Source: a bacterium
GTDB lineage: Bacteria > Auribacterota > UBA3054
Assembly: GCA_017557885.1 (NCBI GenBank)
Contig: JAFYXV010000001.1
Location: forward strand, 35,291 to 99,290
Length of the DNA: 64,000 nucleotides
Reading direction: 5' to 3'
Positions 1 through 7,212 of the stretch are shown here, in pieces (positions within the stretch are counted from its first letter, which is position 1; every line of letters starts with the position of its first letter). The notes under the pieces were generated by a model. The model worked only from the letters and a program-made list of their open reading frames with translations. It was not told the origin of the DNA and ran no database searches. The position numbers and the translations under genes were made by a program.

Positions 1-1154
1 CCATCGCCACCAATATGGCGGGCCGCGGCACCGACATTAAACTGGGCCCCGGCGTCCCCGAACTCGGAGGCTTGCACATCATCGGCACGGAGCGCCATGA
101 ATCACGCCGCATCGACCGTCAGCTCAGAGGCCGTTCCGGCCGTCAGGGCGACCCGGGCTCCTCCAGGTTCTATGTTTCCCTGGAAGACGATCTCATGAGG
201 CTCTTCGGCAGCGACAAGATCGCCGCCATAATGGAAAAGATGGGCATGCAGGAGAACGAGGAGCTGCAGCACCCGCTTCTCAACCGCTCCATCGAGACGG
301 CCCAGAAGAGAGTAGAGCAAAGAAACTTCGGCATAAGAAAGCACACCCTGGAATTCGACGACGTCATGAACAAGCAGCGCGCCGTCATCTATGAGTTCCG
401 CACCCACCTTCTGACGACGGACGACATCAGGGAAGACGCCAGGCAGTTCCTGGATGACGCAGCGGGCAACATCGTGGACGACTTCATGGCGGCTCAGGGC
501 GAGTTCAAGGAAGTGACGCAGGACATGGTGAACCAGTTCGTCGCGAAAGTGATGGCGCTTTTCCCCGTCAGACTGGTCAGGGACGACGTGGCCAAGCTGA
601 TGAAGAACCCCGCCGAACTGCAGCGTTACTTGAGGGACGCCGTCTGGGCGGCCTATGACATAAAGATCCAGCGCGAAGGCGAGGAATTTATCAGTCAGCT
701 TGAGCACTACGTCTTCTTGACGACCATCGACAGGTTCTGGAAAGACCATCTCTATGAGATGGACGGCCTGCGCGAGTCCGTTTACTTAAGGTCCTACGGT
801 CAGAAAGACCCGCTTTTGGAATACAAGAGGGAAGCCCACCACATCTTCACCACCATGATGGAAAGTCTGGCCGGTGAAATTGCCAAATCGCTCTTCCATC
901 TAACTAAAAATCCCGAGGCCTTCATGGACATGAGCAACGCGACTTACAGCTATAGCGACGTCAGCAGCAACTCCGCGGCTTCGCCGAAGATCCAGATCTC
1001 CGACGACAGCATGCACATGTCGGACGTGGCCTACAGCGGCGCCGGCGGCGCCCTGAAACAGAAGACCATTGTCAGGACCCAGCCCAAGGTCGGCAGGAAC
1101 GACCCCTGCCCCTGCGGAAGCGGAAAGAAATATAAAAACTGCTGTGGACAATAA
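1..1154 (+). CDS. secA: Protein translocase ATPase SecA, C-terminal part (5' end outside window)
   Basis: SecA is the ATP-driven motor that pushes unfolded preproteins through SecYEG; the channel gene secY lies at 52.8 kb. About 383 residues are visible, read in frame from base 3. They begin in the second helicase-like domain with the arginine-finger region ([20 protein letters not shown]), continue through the helical scaffold and wing domains, and finish with a SEC-C zinc motif ([16 protein letters not shown]) that normally binds SecB or ribosomes. The stop at 1152-1154 is followed 4 nt later by a small lipoprotein gene, so the two are probably co-transcribed. Nothing looks damaged; the truncation is due to the window edge. 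Confidence 0.97.
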   Translation, partial: IATNMAGRGTDIKLGPGVPELGGLHIIGTERHESRRIDRQLRGRSGRQGDPGSSRFYVSLEDDLMRLFGSDKIAAIMEKMGMQENEELQHPLLNRSIETAQKRVEQRNFGIRKHTLEFDDVMNKQRAVIYEFRTHLLTTDDIREDARQFLDDAAGNIVDDFMAAQGEFKEVTQDMVNQFVAKVMALFPVRLVRDDVAKLMKNPAELQRYLRDAVWAAYDIKIQREGEEFISQLEHYVFLTTIDRFWKDHLYEMDGLRESVYLRSYGQKDPLLEYKREAHHIFTTMMESLAGEIAKSLFHLTKNPEAFMDMSNATYSYSDVSSNSAASPKIQISDDSMHMSDVAYSGAGGALKQKTIVRTQPKVGRNDPCPCGSGKKYKNCCGQ

Positions 1155-1158
1155 GACT

Positions 1159-1281
1159 ATGAAAAAACTCGTGATCCTTATGCTTATCGCGGCTTTCGCT
1201 TTGAGCGCCTGCCGCTTCCTGCCGGTCATTTCCGGCGAAAAGGAAAACGTCCGTTACCGCGAAGAGTACGATCCCTTTTAA
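1159..1281 (+). CDS. Very small lipoprotein (40 aa)
   Basis: The ATG at 1159 lies just after the secA stop and opens a 40-residue protein: a lysine-started hydrophobic segment (MKKLVILMLIAAFALSAC) with a lipobox LSAC, then about 22 mature residues. The mature part would be anchored by a diacylglycerol cysteine at residue 18. Its stop overlaps the ATG of the sirtuin gene (TAATG at 1279-1283), which supports it being translated as part of a secA-lipoprotein-sirtuin unit. I recognise no family; it resembles the tiny entericidin-like or LptM-like lipoproteins only in architecture. A longer frame from 1069 runs inside secA and is not a plausible start. Confidence 0.6.
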   Translation: MKKLVILMLIAAFALSACRFLPVISGEKENVRYREEYDPF

Positions 1282-1991
1282 TGAAAGACCTTGCTGAGAT
1301 CTTGAAAGGCGACGGCATCGTCTTCTTCGGCGGCGCCGGCGTATCCACGGAATCCGGCATTCCGGATTTCCGGAGCGTGGACGGTCTTTACAACCAGAAG
1401 TACGACTATCCTCCGGAAACGATCCTAAGCCACTCCTTCTTCTTCGAACATACGAAGGAGTTCTTCCGTTTTTACCGCGACAAGATCTTGATAGAAGGCG
1501 TTAAGCCCAACAAGGCGCACCTGGCCCTGGCCAAACTGGAGCGGGAAGGCAAGCTTATTTCCGTAGTGACCCAGAACATCGACGCTTTGCACACCAAGGC
1601 CGGCAGCAAGCGCGTTTGGGAACTCCACGGATCGGTGGCCCGCAACTACTGCCTGAACTGCGGCAAAAGCTTCGACCTCGACTACATCAAGAATTCTGAG
1701 GGCATTCCTCTCTGCTCCTGCGGCGGCTACATCAAGCCCGACGTGGTCCTCTATGAGGAATCCCTGGACAACGATACCGTCAGCGGCGCCGTCAAGGACA
1801 TCATGCGCGCCAAAACGCTCATAGTCGGCGGAACGTCCTTAAACGTCTATCCCGCCGCAGGCCTCTTAAATTACTTCAAGGGCGACACCATCGTGCTCAT
1901 CAACAAGAGCGCCACGCCTTACGACCGCAACGCCGATCTTCTGATCCGCGAACCCATCGGCGAGACCTTGGGCGCCGCGGTTGGAATCTAA
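1281..1991 (+). CDS. cobB: NAD-dependent protein deacylase, Sir2 family
   Basis: Sirtuins remove acyl groups from lysines using NAD+. The 236-residue protein has the NAD-binding GAGVSTESGIPDFRS at residues 18-32, TQNID at 97-101, the catalytic histidine in HGS (H116), and four zinc ligands arranged C124-x2-C127 and C145-x-C147. The second pair is spaced by one residue rather than the usual two. The length is typical of bacterial CobB. The start codon overlaps the stop of the preceding lipoprotein, indicating translational coupling downstream of secA. Substrate (acetyl versus succinyl) cannot be assigned. Confidence 0.93.
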   Translation: MKDLAEILKGDGIVFFGGAGVSTESGIPDFRSVDGLYNQKYDYPPETILSHSFFFEHTKEFFRFYRDKILIEGVKPNKAHLALAKLEREGKLISVVTQNIDALHTKAGSKRVWELHGSVARNYCLNCGKSFDLDYIKNSEGIPLCSCGGYIKPDVVLYEESLDNDTVSGAVKDIMRAKTLIVGGTSLNVYPAAGLLNYFKGDTIVLINKSATPYDRNADLLIREPIGETLGAAVGI

Positions 1992-2006
1992 AGAATAAAA
2001 GAACAT

Positions 2007-2035
2007 TTGGCAGTTAACCATCACTGTCTGACAAT
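2007..2035 (+). promoter_or_regulatory. Possible promoter for the cyclophilin gene
   Basis: TTGGCA at 2007-2012 and GACAAT at 2030-2035 are separated by 17 bp, giving a predicted start near 2042 and a leader of about 27 nt before the ATG at 2069. The -35 is one base from consensus, while the -10 matches at only four of six positions, so this is tentative. Confidence 0.35.
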
Positions 2036-2068
2036 TCGGCGGCAACGCTGATAAAAAAAGGAGATTTT

Positions 2069-2548
2069 ATGGATAAGGAAAACACTTTGTACCTGGATCT
2101 GAAAGACGGACGCGTAGTGATCGAGCTTTTCCCCGACAAAGCGCCCAAGCATGTCGCCCGCATCAAGGAGCTGGTTCGCGAAGGCTTTTACGACGGCATA
2201 GTTTTCCATCGCGTCATCGCGGGCTTTATGGCTCAGACCGGCGACCCCTGGGGCAACGGCACCGGCGGCAGCGGCCAGAAAATAAAAGCTGAATTCAACG
2301 ACGAGCCGCACGTCCGCGGAACGGTCTCCATGGCGCGCGCCATGGATCCCGACAGCGCCGACAGCCAGTTCTTCATCTGTTTTGAAGACGCGCGTTTCCT
2401 GGATCAGAACTACACCGTTTGGGGAAAAGTTGTCCAGGGCATGGAGTTCGTTGACAATATTAAAAAGGGCGACCCAAGGGCGAACGGAGCGGTCTCCAAT
2501 CCGGACAAAATCGTGAAAATGCAGGTGGCTGCCGACGTAAAAGAATAA
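2069..2548 (+). CDS. Peptidyl-prolyl cis-trans isomerase, cyclophilin type
   Basis: This 159-residue single-domain cyclophilin catalyses proline isomerisation during protein folding. Diagnostic stretches are FHRVIAGFMAQTGDPWGNGT (catalytic Arg in FHR), GTVSMARAMDPDSADSQFFI and LDQNYTVWGKVVQGME. There is no signal peptide or membrane segment, so it is expected to be cytoplasmic (PpiB-like). A strong ribosome-binding site, AAAGGAG, precedes the ATG. The gene stands alone between the sirtuin gene and a bidirectional terminator, convergent with rpsD. Confidence 0.95.
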   Translation: MDKENTLYLDLKDGRVVIELFPDKAPKHVARIKELVREGFYDGIVFHRVIAGFMAQTGDPWGNGTGGSGQKIKAEFNDEPHVRGTVSMARAMDPDSADSQFFICFEDARFLDQNYTVWGKVVQGMEFVDNIKKGDPRANGAVSNPDKIVKMQVAADVKE

Positions 2549-2579
2549 TTTCTGCAATCATTTAGGGATCTAAGCTACT

Positions 2580-2615
2580 GTATCAAATCTTGGGATTAAT
2601 CCCAACGTTTGATAC
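2580..2615. repeat. 36-bp near-perfect palindrome between cyclophilin and rpsD
   Basis: An 8-bp outer arm GTATCAAA / TTTGATAC and an 8-bp inner arm TTGGGATT / AATCCCAA are separated by two unpaired bases on each side, with no loop at the centre (2597/2598). No T-run follows, so it is not a standard terminator. The separate terminator at 2658-2689 already serves this gap. It could be an operator, a processing site or a cruciform. Confidence 0.7.
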
Positions 2616-2657
2616 ACATGTCAGTCTGTCAAAATACTTTTTGAAACAACCGGCAAT

Positions 2658-2689
2658 AAAAAAACGGCCGCGTGAGCGGCCGTTTTTTT
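2658..2689. terminator. Bidirectional intrinsic terminator, cyclophilin / rpsD
   Basis: A perfect hairpin with arms AAAAAAACGGCCGC (2658-2671) and GCGGCCGTTTTTTT (2676-2689) around the tetraloop GTGA. The A-run and T-run make it work from both sides, which fits the convergent genes. Confidence 0.95.
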
Positions 2690-2711
2690 GTGCTGTCTGT
2701 AAGCGTTTTCC

Positions 2712-3320
2712 TTACTGTCTGGCGTAGAACTCAACCACCAGCGACACGTCGCAGATGACGGGAACTTCGTCGCGCTGAGGAAGGCTTACCAGCGTGCAGG
2801 TCAGGTCCTTTTCCGAAACGGAAAGGTAAGCGGGAGCCGGCTGACGGCGTTCCATGGCGTCCTTGACGATCTGCAGCTGTTTAGACTTTTCGTTGACGCT
2901 GACCACATCGCCCGGCTTCACGCAATAGGAAGGAATGTTGACCTTTTTGCCATTCACTTCGACATGCGCATGGGAGACGAACTGGCGGGCGGCGTAGATG
3001 GTCGGCGCGAAGCCGGCTCTCAGGACGACCGCATCCAGACGAGTCTCCAGAAGCTGGACCATGGTCTCACCGGTGTTGGTGGCCTTGGCGGCCGCCTTGC
3101 GGTAGTAGTTTACCATCTGTCGTTCGTGCACGTTGTACTGGCAACGGAGGCGCTGCTTTTCAATCAGCTGGCGCTTGTATTCCGACAGTTTGGAGCGTCT
3201 GGTGTTTCCGCCGTGCTGTCCCGGGGGATTGGGGCGGCGTTCCATGACTTTGCTAGCCTTCGGAGTGATGGCTACGCCAAGGCGGCGGGAGAGACGAACC
3301 TTAGGTCCTTTGTAATTCAT
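2712..3320 (-). CDS. rpsD: 30S ribosomal protein S4
   Basis: S4 nucleates assembly of the 30S body by binding 16S rRNA. The protein begins MNYKGPKVRLSRRLGV at the ATG at 3320; a GTG at 3353 would add 11 residues with no family counterpart. The 202-residue length is typical. The N-terminal zinc cysteines of the C+ form are absent, so this is the zinc-free type. The central S4 RNA-binding domain (LETRLDAVVLRAGFAPTIYA, then ARQFVSHAHVEVNGKKVN) is intact. It normally sits between rpsK and rpoA, but here those genes are adjacent at 56 kb and rpsD is alone about 53 kb away. Confidence 0.97.
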   Translation of the reverse strand: MNYKGPKVRLSRRLGVAITPKASKVMERRPNPPGQHGGNTRRSKLSEYKRQLIEKQRLRCQYNVHERQMVNYYRKAAAKATNTGETMVQLLETRLDAVVLRAGFAPTIYAARQFVSHAHVEVNGKKVNIPSYCVKPGDVVSVNEKSKQLQIVKDAMERRQPAPAYLSVSEKDLTCTLVSLPQRDEVPVICDVSLVVEFYARQ

Positions 3321-3381
3321 AAGTATGATTCCAAAGTATTTGTTAATGTCCACGCATCTGTCTTACTGCTTTTCAGACAAA

Positions 3382-3408
3382 ATTATACGTGGGCTGAAAT
3401 GATATCAA
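3382..3408 (-). promoter_or_regulatory. Probable rpsD promoter
   Basis: Reading the minus strand, TTGATA (3408-3403) and a perfect TATAAT (3387-3382) are 15 bp apart, about 62 bp before the rpsD ATG. The spacer is short but the -10 is consensus. It would let rpsD be transcribed separately from the SUMF1 gene upstream. Confidence 0.55.
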
Positions 3409-3430
3409 ATGAGTTGTTTAAAAGTCAAGG

Positions 3431-4699
3431 TTAATAATGGATCGCAATGCGGAAACCGCAGTTGCCGTTCTTAGCGTCTTTGGACATTCTCATGGCCATG
3501 CGGCAGTGGGCGGGAGTGTCGGTCTTGTAGATGCCTCCGCCCTTGCAGCAGAAATTCGCTTTCTTTGAATAGTTGCCGACCGGGTCTGTCACAGAGGCAG
3601 TGCCAAGGTTTTTCGATAAGCGGTCAAGGCAGTAATCCCAGGCATTGCCGTGCATATCGTAAAGTCCGTTCAGGCCGGGAGTCAACAATCCAACTTCTTT
3701 GACTTCGCTGTTTGGATCAGCATTCCAGGCGACGTTCGTCGTGTGGGACCAATCGGCCACTTGATTTGGATAAAAAGAAACGCCGTCATTCCAGACATAA
3801 TCGCCGTGATAAGTTCCGTCGCAATTGTAATCTCCATTGGCAGCGTAAGTCCCGTCGCCCTTGTCTCTGGCGGCCATTTCCCACTCGGCTTCCGTCGGCA
3901 GGTCGAATATGAGACCGTGTTTAGTTTTCTGGCGCAGCGTGCCGAAGAAACTGCCCTCATCTACTCTGTAGTCGGTCTTGTCAGGCCAGGTCATGCCGTA
4001 GGTTTCGCCGCGCAGCTCTTTCTCTTGTATCTGGACTCTGGGCAGCTTGCTGTTTCTGCCTGTCTGGATATTCATTATCCTCGAGTACTGGTCTGCAGTG
4101 GTTTCAAGCACGCCGATGTATATGGGCCTGGTGATCGTCACCTGATGCTTGTCTTCGGGAATGCCGCCCGGTTGTCTGTTCGGTTCGTCCGAGGCGGAGC
4201 CCATGTAGAAGGTTCCCTGGTTGATCCTTCTGAACCAGACATTTGTGGTTTTGCAGGCGTTATTATGGCCAACATTCGCCGGGCCGGTCGCGCTGGGACT
4301 CAGGGTGTAGTCGGCGAGATCCAACTTAAGGTAAGTCGAAGCGGTTCCGCTGACGTCCAGGGCGATCACGTTGAATTTGGCGTCGTCGGTGTCAGTACTT
4401 GGCTTGTCCACAGTGGAGTTCCAGGTGATTCTTTTTACGCCGGATCCAAGTACGATGCCGCAGGCTCCCTCGCCTTCGATGGAGCTAAGTGCGAAAATGG
4501 TGCCGTCTTCGATCTGGCCTTGGAAAGCCACGCGGAAAACAGGGAACGTCGCATTGGAGGTTAAGGTATAGTCGATGTCAACCTTGCCGTTCCAGGGCCA
4601 GCGCTGGGAAGCGGTGACGCTGGTCAGCGTGCTGTTTGCCATAACTGACGCGGCGGCAGTTAAAGACAGCAAAAGTAAAAATAGAGTTCTGTTGTTCAC
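3431..4699 (-). CDS. Exported SUMF1-fold (formylglycine-generating-enzyme-like) protein B
   Basis: The 422-residue protein has a signal peptide (about residues 1-22, ending SVMANS), a beta-rich N-terminal domain with the signature SQRWPWNGKVDIDYTL, and a C-terminal SUMF1/FGE domain from about residue 155: FRRINQGTFYMGS, LPTEAEWEMAARD, GLYDMHGNAWDYC, CGFRIA. True formylglycine generators use two closely spaced C-terminal cysteines; here only the one in HCRMAMR aligns, so sulfatase-modifying activity is doubtful and a binding or structural role is more likely. I chose the GTG at 4699 because GAGGTG lies just upstream and because the paralog at 5629 starts the same way; the frame is open to 4708. 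It lies 10 nt after the PEP-CTERM gene stop, whose TGA overlaps the ribosome-binding site, suggesting coupled translation. Confidence 0.85.
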   Translation of the reverse strand: MNNRTLFLLLLSLTAAASVMANSTLTSVTASQRWPWNGKVDIDYTLTSNATFPVFRVAFQGQIEDGTIFALSSIEGEGACGIVLGSGVKRITWNSTVDKPSTDTDDAKFNVIALDVSGTASTYLKLDLADYTLSPSATGPANVGHNNACKTTNVWFRRINQGTFYMGSASDEPNRQPGGIPEDKHQVTITRPIYIGVLETTADQYSRIMNIQTGRNSKLPRVQIQEKELRGETYGMTWPDKTDYRVDEGSFFGTLRQKTKHGLIFDLPTEAEWEMAARDKGDGTYAANGDYNCDGTYHGDYVWNDGVSFYPNQVADWSHTTNVAWNADPNSEVKEVGLLTPGLNGLYDMHGNAWDYCLDRLSKNLGTASVTDPVGNYSKKANFCCKGGGIYKTDTPAHCRMAMRMSKDAKNGNCGFRIAIHY

Positions 4700-4709
4700 T
4701 TTATACACC

Positions 4710-5609
4710 TCAGTTTAATTTTCTATAGGAAAGTCCGAAAAGGATGAGCGCCATCAAAGCAAGGGAAGGCTCCGGCGTGATCGTAATGGATGTGGTGCTA
4801 GTGACAGTATCGAAGATCGCGGTGGGATCGTCGTTGTCATAGATCGTGTAGTTGAGCGTGTAGGTGTCGCCCCTCGGCAGGTCTCCCGGGTCAACGGAGG
4901 TGTAATTCCACCTGTAAGTGCCTTCTCCTTCCACAGAGCTTGTCATGATGTCGTAGGTGTCGCCAGAGGACATTGAGAAGAAGCCCATGATGCCGCTGGC
5001 GCCCTGATCGGTGGCGTAAAGTTTAAACTTCCTGTCGAAGCCTTTGCCGTTCAGAGCCCACTTGGCGCTGTAAGCGATGTAGTCGGTGGGCTTGAGCTCG
5101 ATGCTCTTGCCTGAGGCAATATTATAGGTGTCCAATGTATAATTGGAGGACCAGGTCGGAGGCAGAGGGTCGCCGGAACCTATGGTGACGTAAGCGGTGT
5201 CGGTGCAAAGGACATTGCCCATGCCGTCTTTGACTTCATGGATCAGCGTGTAATGGAGATGTCGCGGCAGGGAAAGGATATCCTCGTCTGCGTAGTTCCA
5301 GTAGCATTTGCCGTATTCGCCGTCATAGACGTTGCGGTAAATATAGTACGGCCTGATCATATTGTTTTCCGCTCTGACGGTCGATACTCTGTCGTAGCCG
5401 TAGGCCCAGTCCGAGCCGAAAGTTATGGGATCCATTACGGAGATCAGAAATTCAGTTCCGAGATCTACGTTGTTAAGCTCAATGCCTGATGACCAAACGC
5501 TCTCGGCGGCGGGGTCGGTCTCCCAACCGGCCACAACAGGGGCGGAGAGGAAGACCGCCAGAATGGCCAAGGTCGTGTTTTTAATAAGAATATCTTTCAT
5601 TTTGTTCAT
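4710..5609 (-). CDS. Exported protein with PEP-CTERM-like sorting tail
   Basis: The 299-residue protein has an N-terminal signal peptide (cleavage near APVVAG), a threonine/tyrosine-rich beta-sheet body and a C-terminal tripartite tail: PEP motif (TPEPS), hydrophobic stretch (LALMALILFGL) and a short basic end (SYRKLN). This is the PEP-CTERM layout recognised by exosortase-type enzymes for surface sorting; no exosortase gene is in the window. The body has two repeats resembling the N-terminal domain of its neighbours (compare EGEGTYRWNYT with EGEGACGIV). It sits between two SUMF1 proteins on the same strand. The start could be 5609 or 5600; neither has a good ribosome-binding site. Confidence 0.7.
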   Translation of the reverse strand: MNKMKDILIKNTTLAILAVFLSAPVVAGWETDPAAESVWSSGIELNNVDLGTEFLISVMDPITFGSDWAYGYDRVSTVRAENNMIRPYYIYRNVYDGEYGKCYWNYADEDILSLPRHLHYTLIHEVKDGMGNVLCTDTAYVTIGSGDPLPPTWSSNYTLDTYNIASGKSIELKPTDYIAYSAKWALNGKGFDRKFKLYATDQGASGIMGFFSMSSGDTYDIMTSSVEGEGTYRWNYTSVDPGDLPRGDTYTLNYTIYDNDDPTAIFDTVTSTTSITITPEPSLALMALILFGLSYRKLN

Positions 5610-5628
5610 TAAGATATTTGTTCAGTTT

Positions 5629-6960
5629 TTAAAAAACGATTGCAATGCGGAAACCTATGTTGGTGGTTCTGGCGTTTCTGCCCATTCTCATGGCCATGCG
5701 GCAATAGTTGGTGGGGTCGCTTACATAGACGCTGCCGCTCTTGACGATGAATCTGGTGTCCGAAGCATCGCCAACGGGGTCGGTCACAGCGCTGGTGCCG
5801 AGATGGACGGAAAGGCGGTCAAGGCAATATTCCCAGGCGTTGCCGTGGATGTCGTAGAGCCCGTTTATGCCGGGTTCCTTCAAGCCGACATCGTGGACGG
5901 CGCTGTTCGGATCCTGACACCAACCGAGTCTGGCCATGTCGGTGTAGTCCACCACATTCGTGGTATATGATCTTTCGGGATCAAGAGGATCTTCAACCAC
6001 CTTGGTCTTCCAGAAAGATGAGCCGTCGTTCCAGACTTTGTCGCCGTGGAAAGTGCCGTCGTAGTTATAAATTCCGTCATCGTCGTAAGTCCCGTCGCCC
6101 TTGTCCCTGGCGGCCATTTCCCACTGGGCTTCCGTCGGCAGGTCGAATTTCAGGCTGTAGCCGGTCTTCTGGCGCAGCCTGCCGAAGAAACTGTTGCCGT
6201 CAACTCTGTGGTCGGTCTCGGTAGGCCAGGTCGCTCCGTAAGCGGTGCCGCGCAGATCGTCCATGTTGACTGATACCGCCGGGGTCTTTGTGCTGGAAGA
6301 GGAGCCGGAATTGATCATCGCATACTGGGCTGCGGTGCATTCGAAAATACCGATATAGAAAGGCTTCGTGATCGTCACCTCGTGCTTGTCTTCATAGACT
6401 GTGGGGTTGACGGAGGGTTCTCTGCCAGGTTCGGTCGGATCGGAGCCCATGTAGTAGGTCCCGGGATTGATCCTTTTGAAATAAATCTTCCAGGTCTTGT
6501 AGGCATCCCGCGAAGGATTGTCATTCGAAAGATCCGGACCGGCCATGGTGTAGCTCATGGTGTAATTGTTAAGATCCAGGATAAGGTATTCGGCGGCCTT
6601 GGTGACGTCCAGGGCGATGATGCCGACCTTCACACTGCTGGAATCGGTATTCGGCTTGTCAATTGAAGCATCCCAGGTGACTCTTTTCACGCCGGCAGCA
6701 AAGGTGACGCCGCAGGCGCCGTCGCCTTCAAGGGTGTTGAGGGCGAATGCTTCGCCGTTCCCTATCTGGCCGTAGAAAGCGGTGCGGAATACCGGGCTGG
6801 GCGAGGTGGAGGACAGGGTGTAGTTAATGTCCACCTTGCCGTTCCAGGGCCAGCGCTGAGCGCAGCTGATATTCGTTACCTGGCTGGGGGTAAGATCAGC
6901 CAGAACGGATACGGCAGCTGTCAAGGCAAGCAAAAGAGCAAATACAGATCTGCTGTTCAC
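5629..6960 (-). CDS. Exported SUMF1-fold (formylglycine-generating-enzyme-like) protein A
   Basis: A paralog of the protein at 3431, 443 residues from the GTG at 6960. An earlier frame start at 7020 would place 20 charged residues before the signal peptide and lacks the AGAGGAA ribosome-binding site seen before 6960. It has a signal peptide (VFALLLALTAAVSVLAD), the SQRWPWNGKVDINYTL N-terminal domain and a SUMF1 domain (FKRINPGTYYMGS, LPTEAQWEMAARD, GLYDIHGNAWEYC, NIGFRIA). As in its paralog, only one cysteine (NYCRMAMR) remains of the FGE catalytic pair. It is the first gene of the minus-strand trio; a TATAAT at 7033-7028 may be its -10, although I find no -35 at normal spacing. Confidence 0.85.
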   Translation of the reverse strand: MNSRSVFALLLALTAAVSVLADLTPSQVTNISCAQRWPWNGKVDINYTLSSTSPSPVFRTAFYGQIGNGEAFALNTLEGDGACGVTFAAGVKRVTWDASIDKPNTDSSSVKVGIIALDVTKAAEYLILDLNNYTMSYTMAGPDLSNDNPSRDAYKTWKIYFKRINPGTYYMGSDPTEPGREPSVNPTVYEDKHEVTITKPFYIGIFECTAAQYAMINSGSSSSTKTPAVSVNMDDLRGTAYGATWPTETDHRVDGNSFFGRLRQKTGYSLKFDLPTEAQWEMAARDKGDGTYDDDGIYNYDGTFHGDKVWNDGSSFWKTKVVEDPLDPERSYTTNVVDYTDMARLGWCQDPNSAVHDVGLKEPGINGLYDIHGNAWEYCLDRLSVHLGTSAVTDPVGDASDTRFIVKSGSVYVSDPTNYCRMAMRMGRNARTTNIGFRIAIVF

Positions 6961-7143
6961 GTTAGTTCCTCTATTTGTTAAGTCGCGTTTATAGACGCAC
7001 CGAAAATACAGTGCATCCACTTATCTCATTATATAATTTTAACGGTTCAAAAATACTATCAAAACAAGCCTTGAAATGCAAGCGAATTATCCTTCTGGGG
7101 ATAAAAGGCTTTATTGCAAACACTTAATCTGAATACCAAAGCC

Positions 7144-7185
7144 GCGGCAAGATCGCTTCCGCAAAGGAAGCGAGGTTTTTGCCGC
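7144..7185 (-). terminator. Nested hairpin at the 3' end of the first esterase gene
   Basis: Outer arms GCGGCAA / TTGCCGC enclose an inner stem CGCTTCC / GGAAGCG. It lies 28 bp past the esterase stop. It lacks a strong T-run, so it may be a Rho-type or weak terminator or a stabilising 3' structure. Confidence 0.5.
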
Positions 7186-7212
7186 AAATGCCATCATTTC
7201 AAGATTTTTGGC

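Noticed and set aside
1069-1158. Longer frame extending the small lipoprotein gene upstream to 1069
   Set aside because: It would overlap the SEC-C region of secA in another frame; the ATG at 1159 gives a clean lipoprotein signal.
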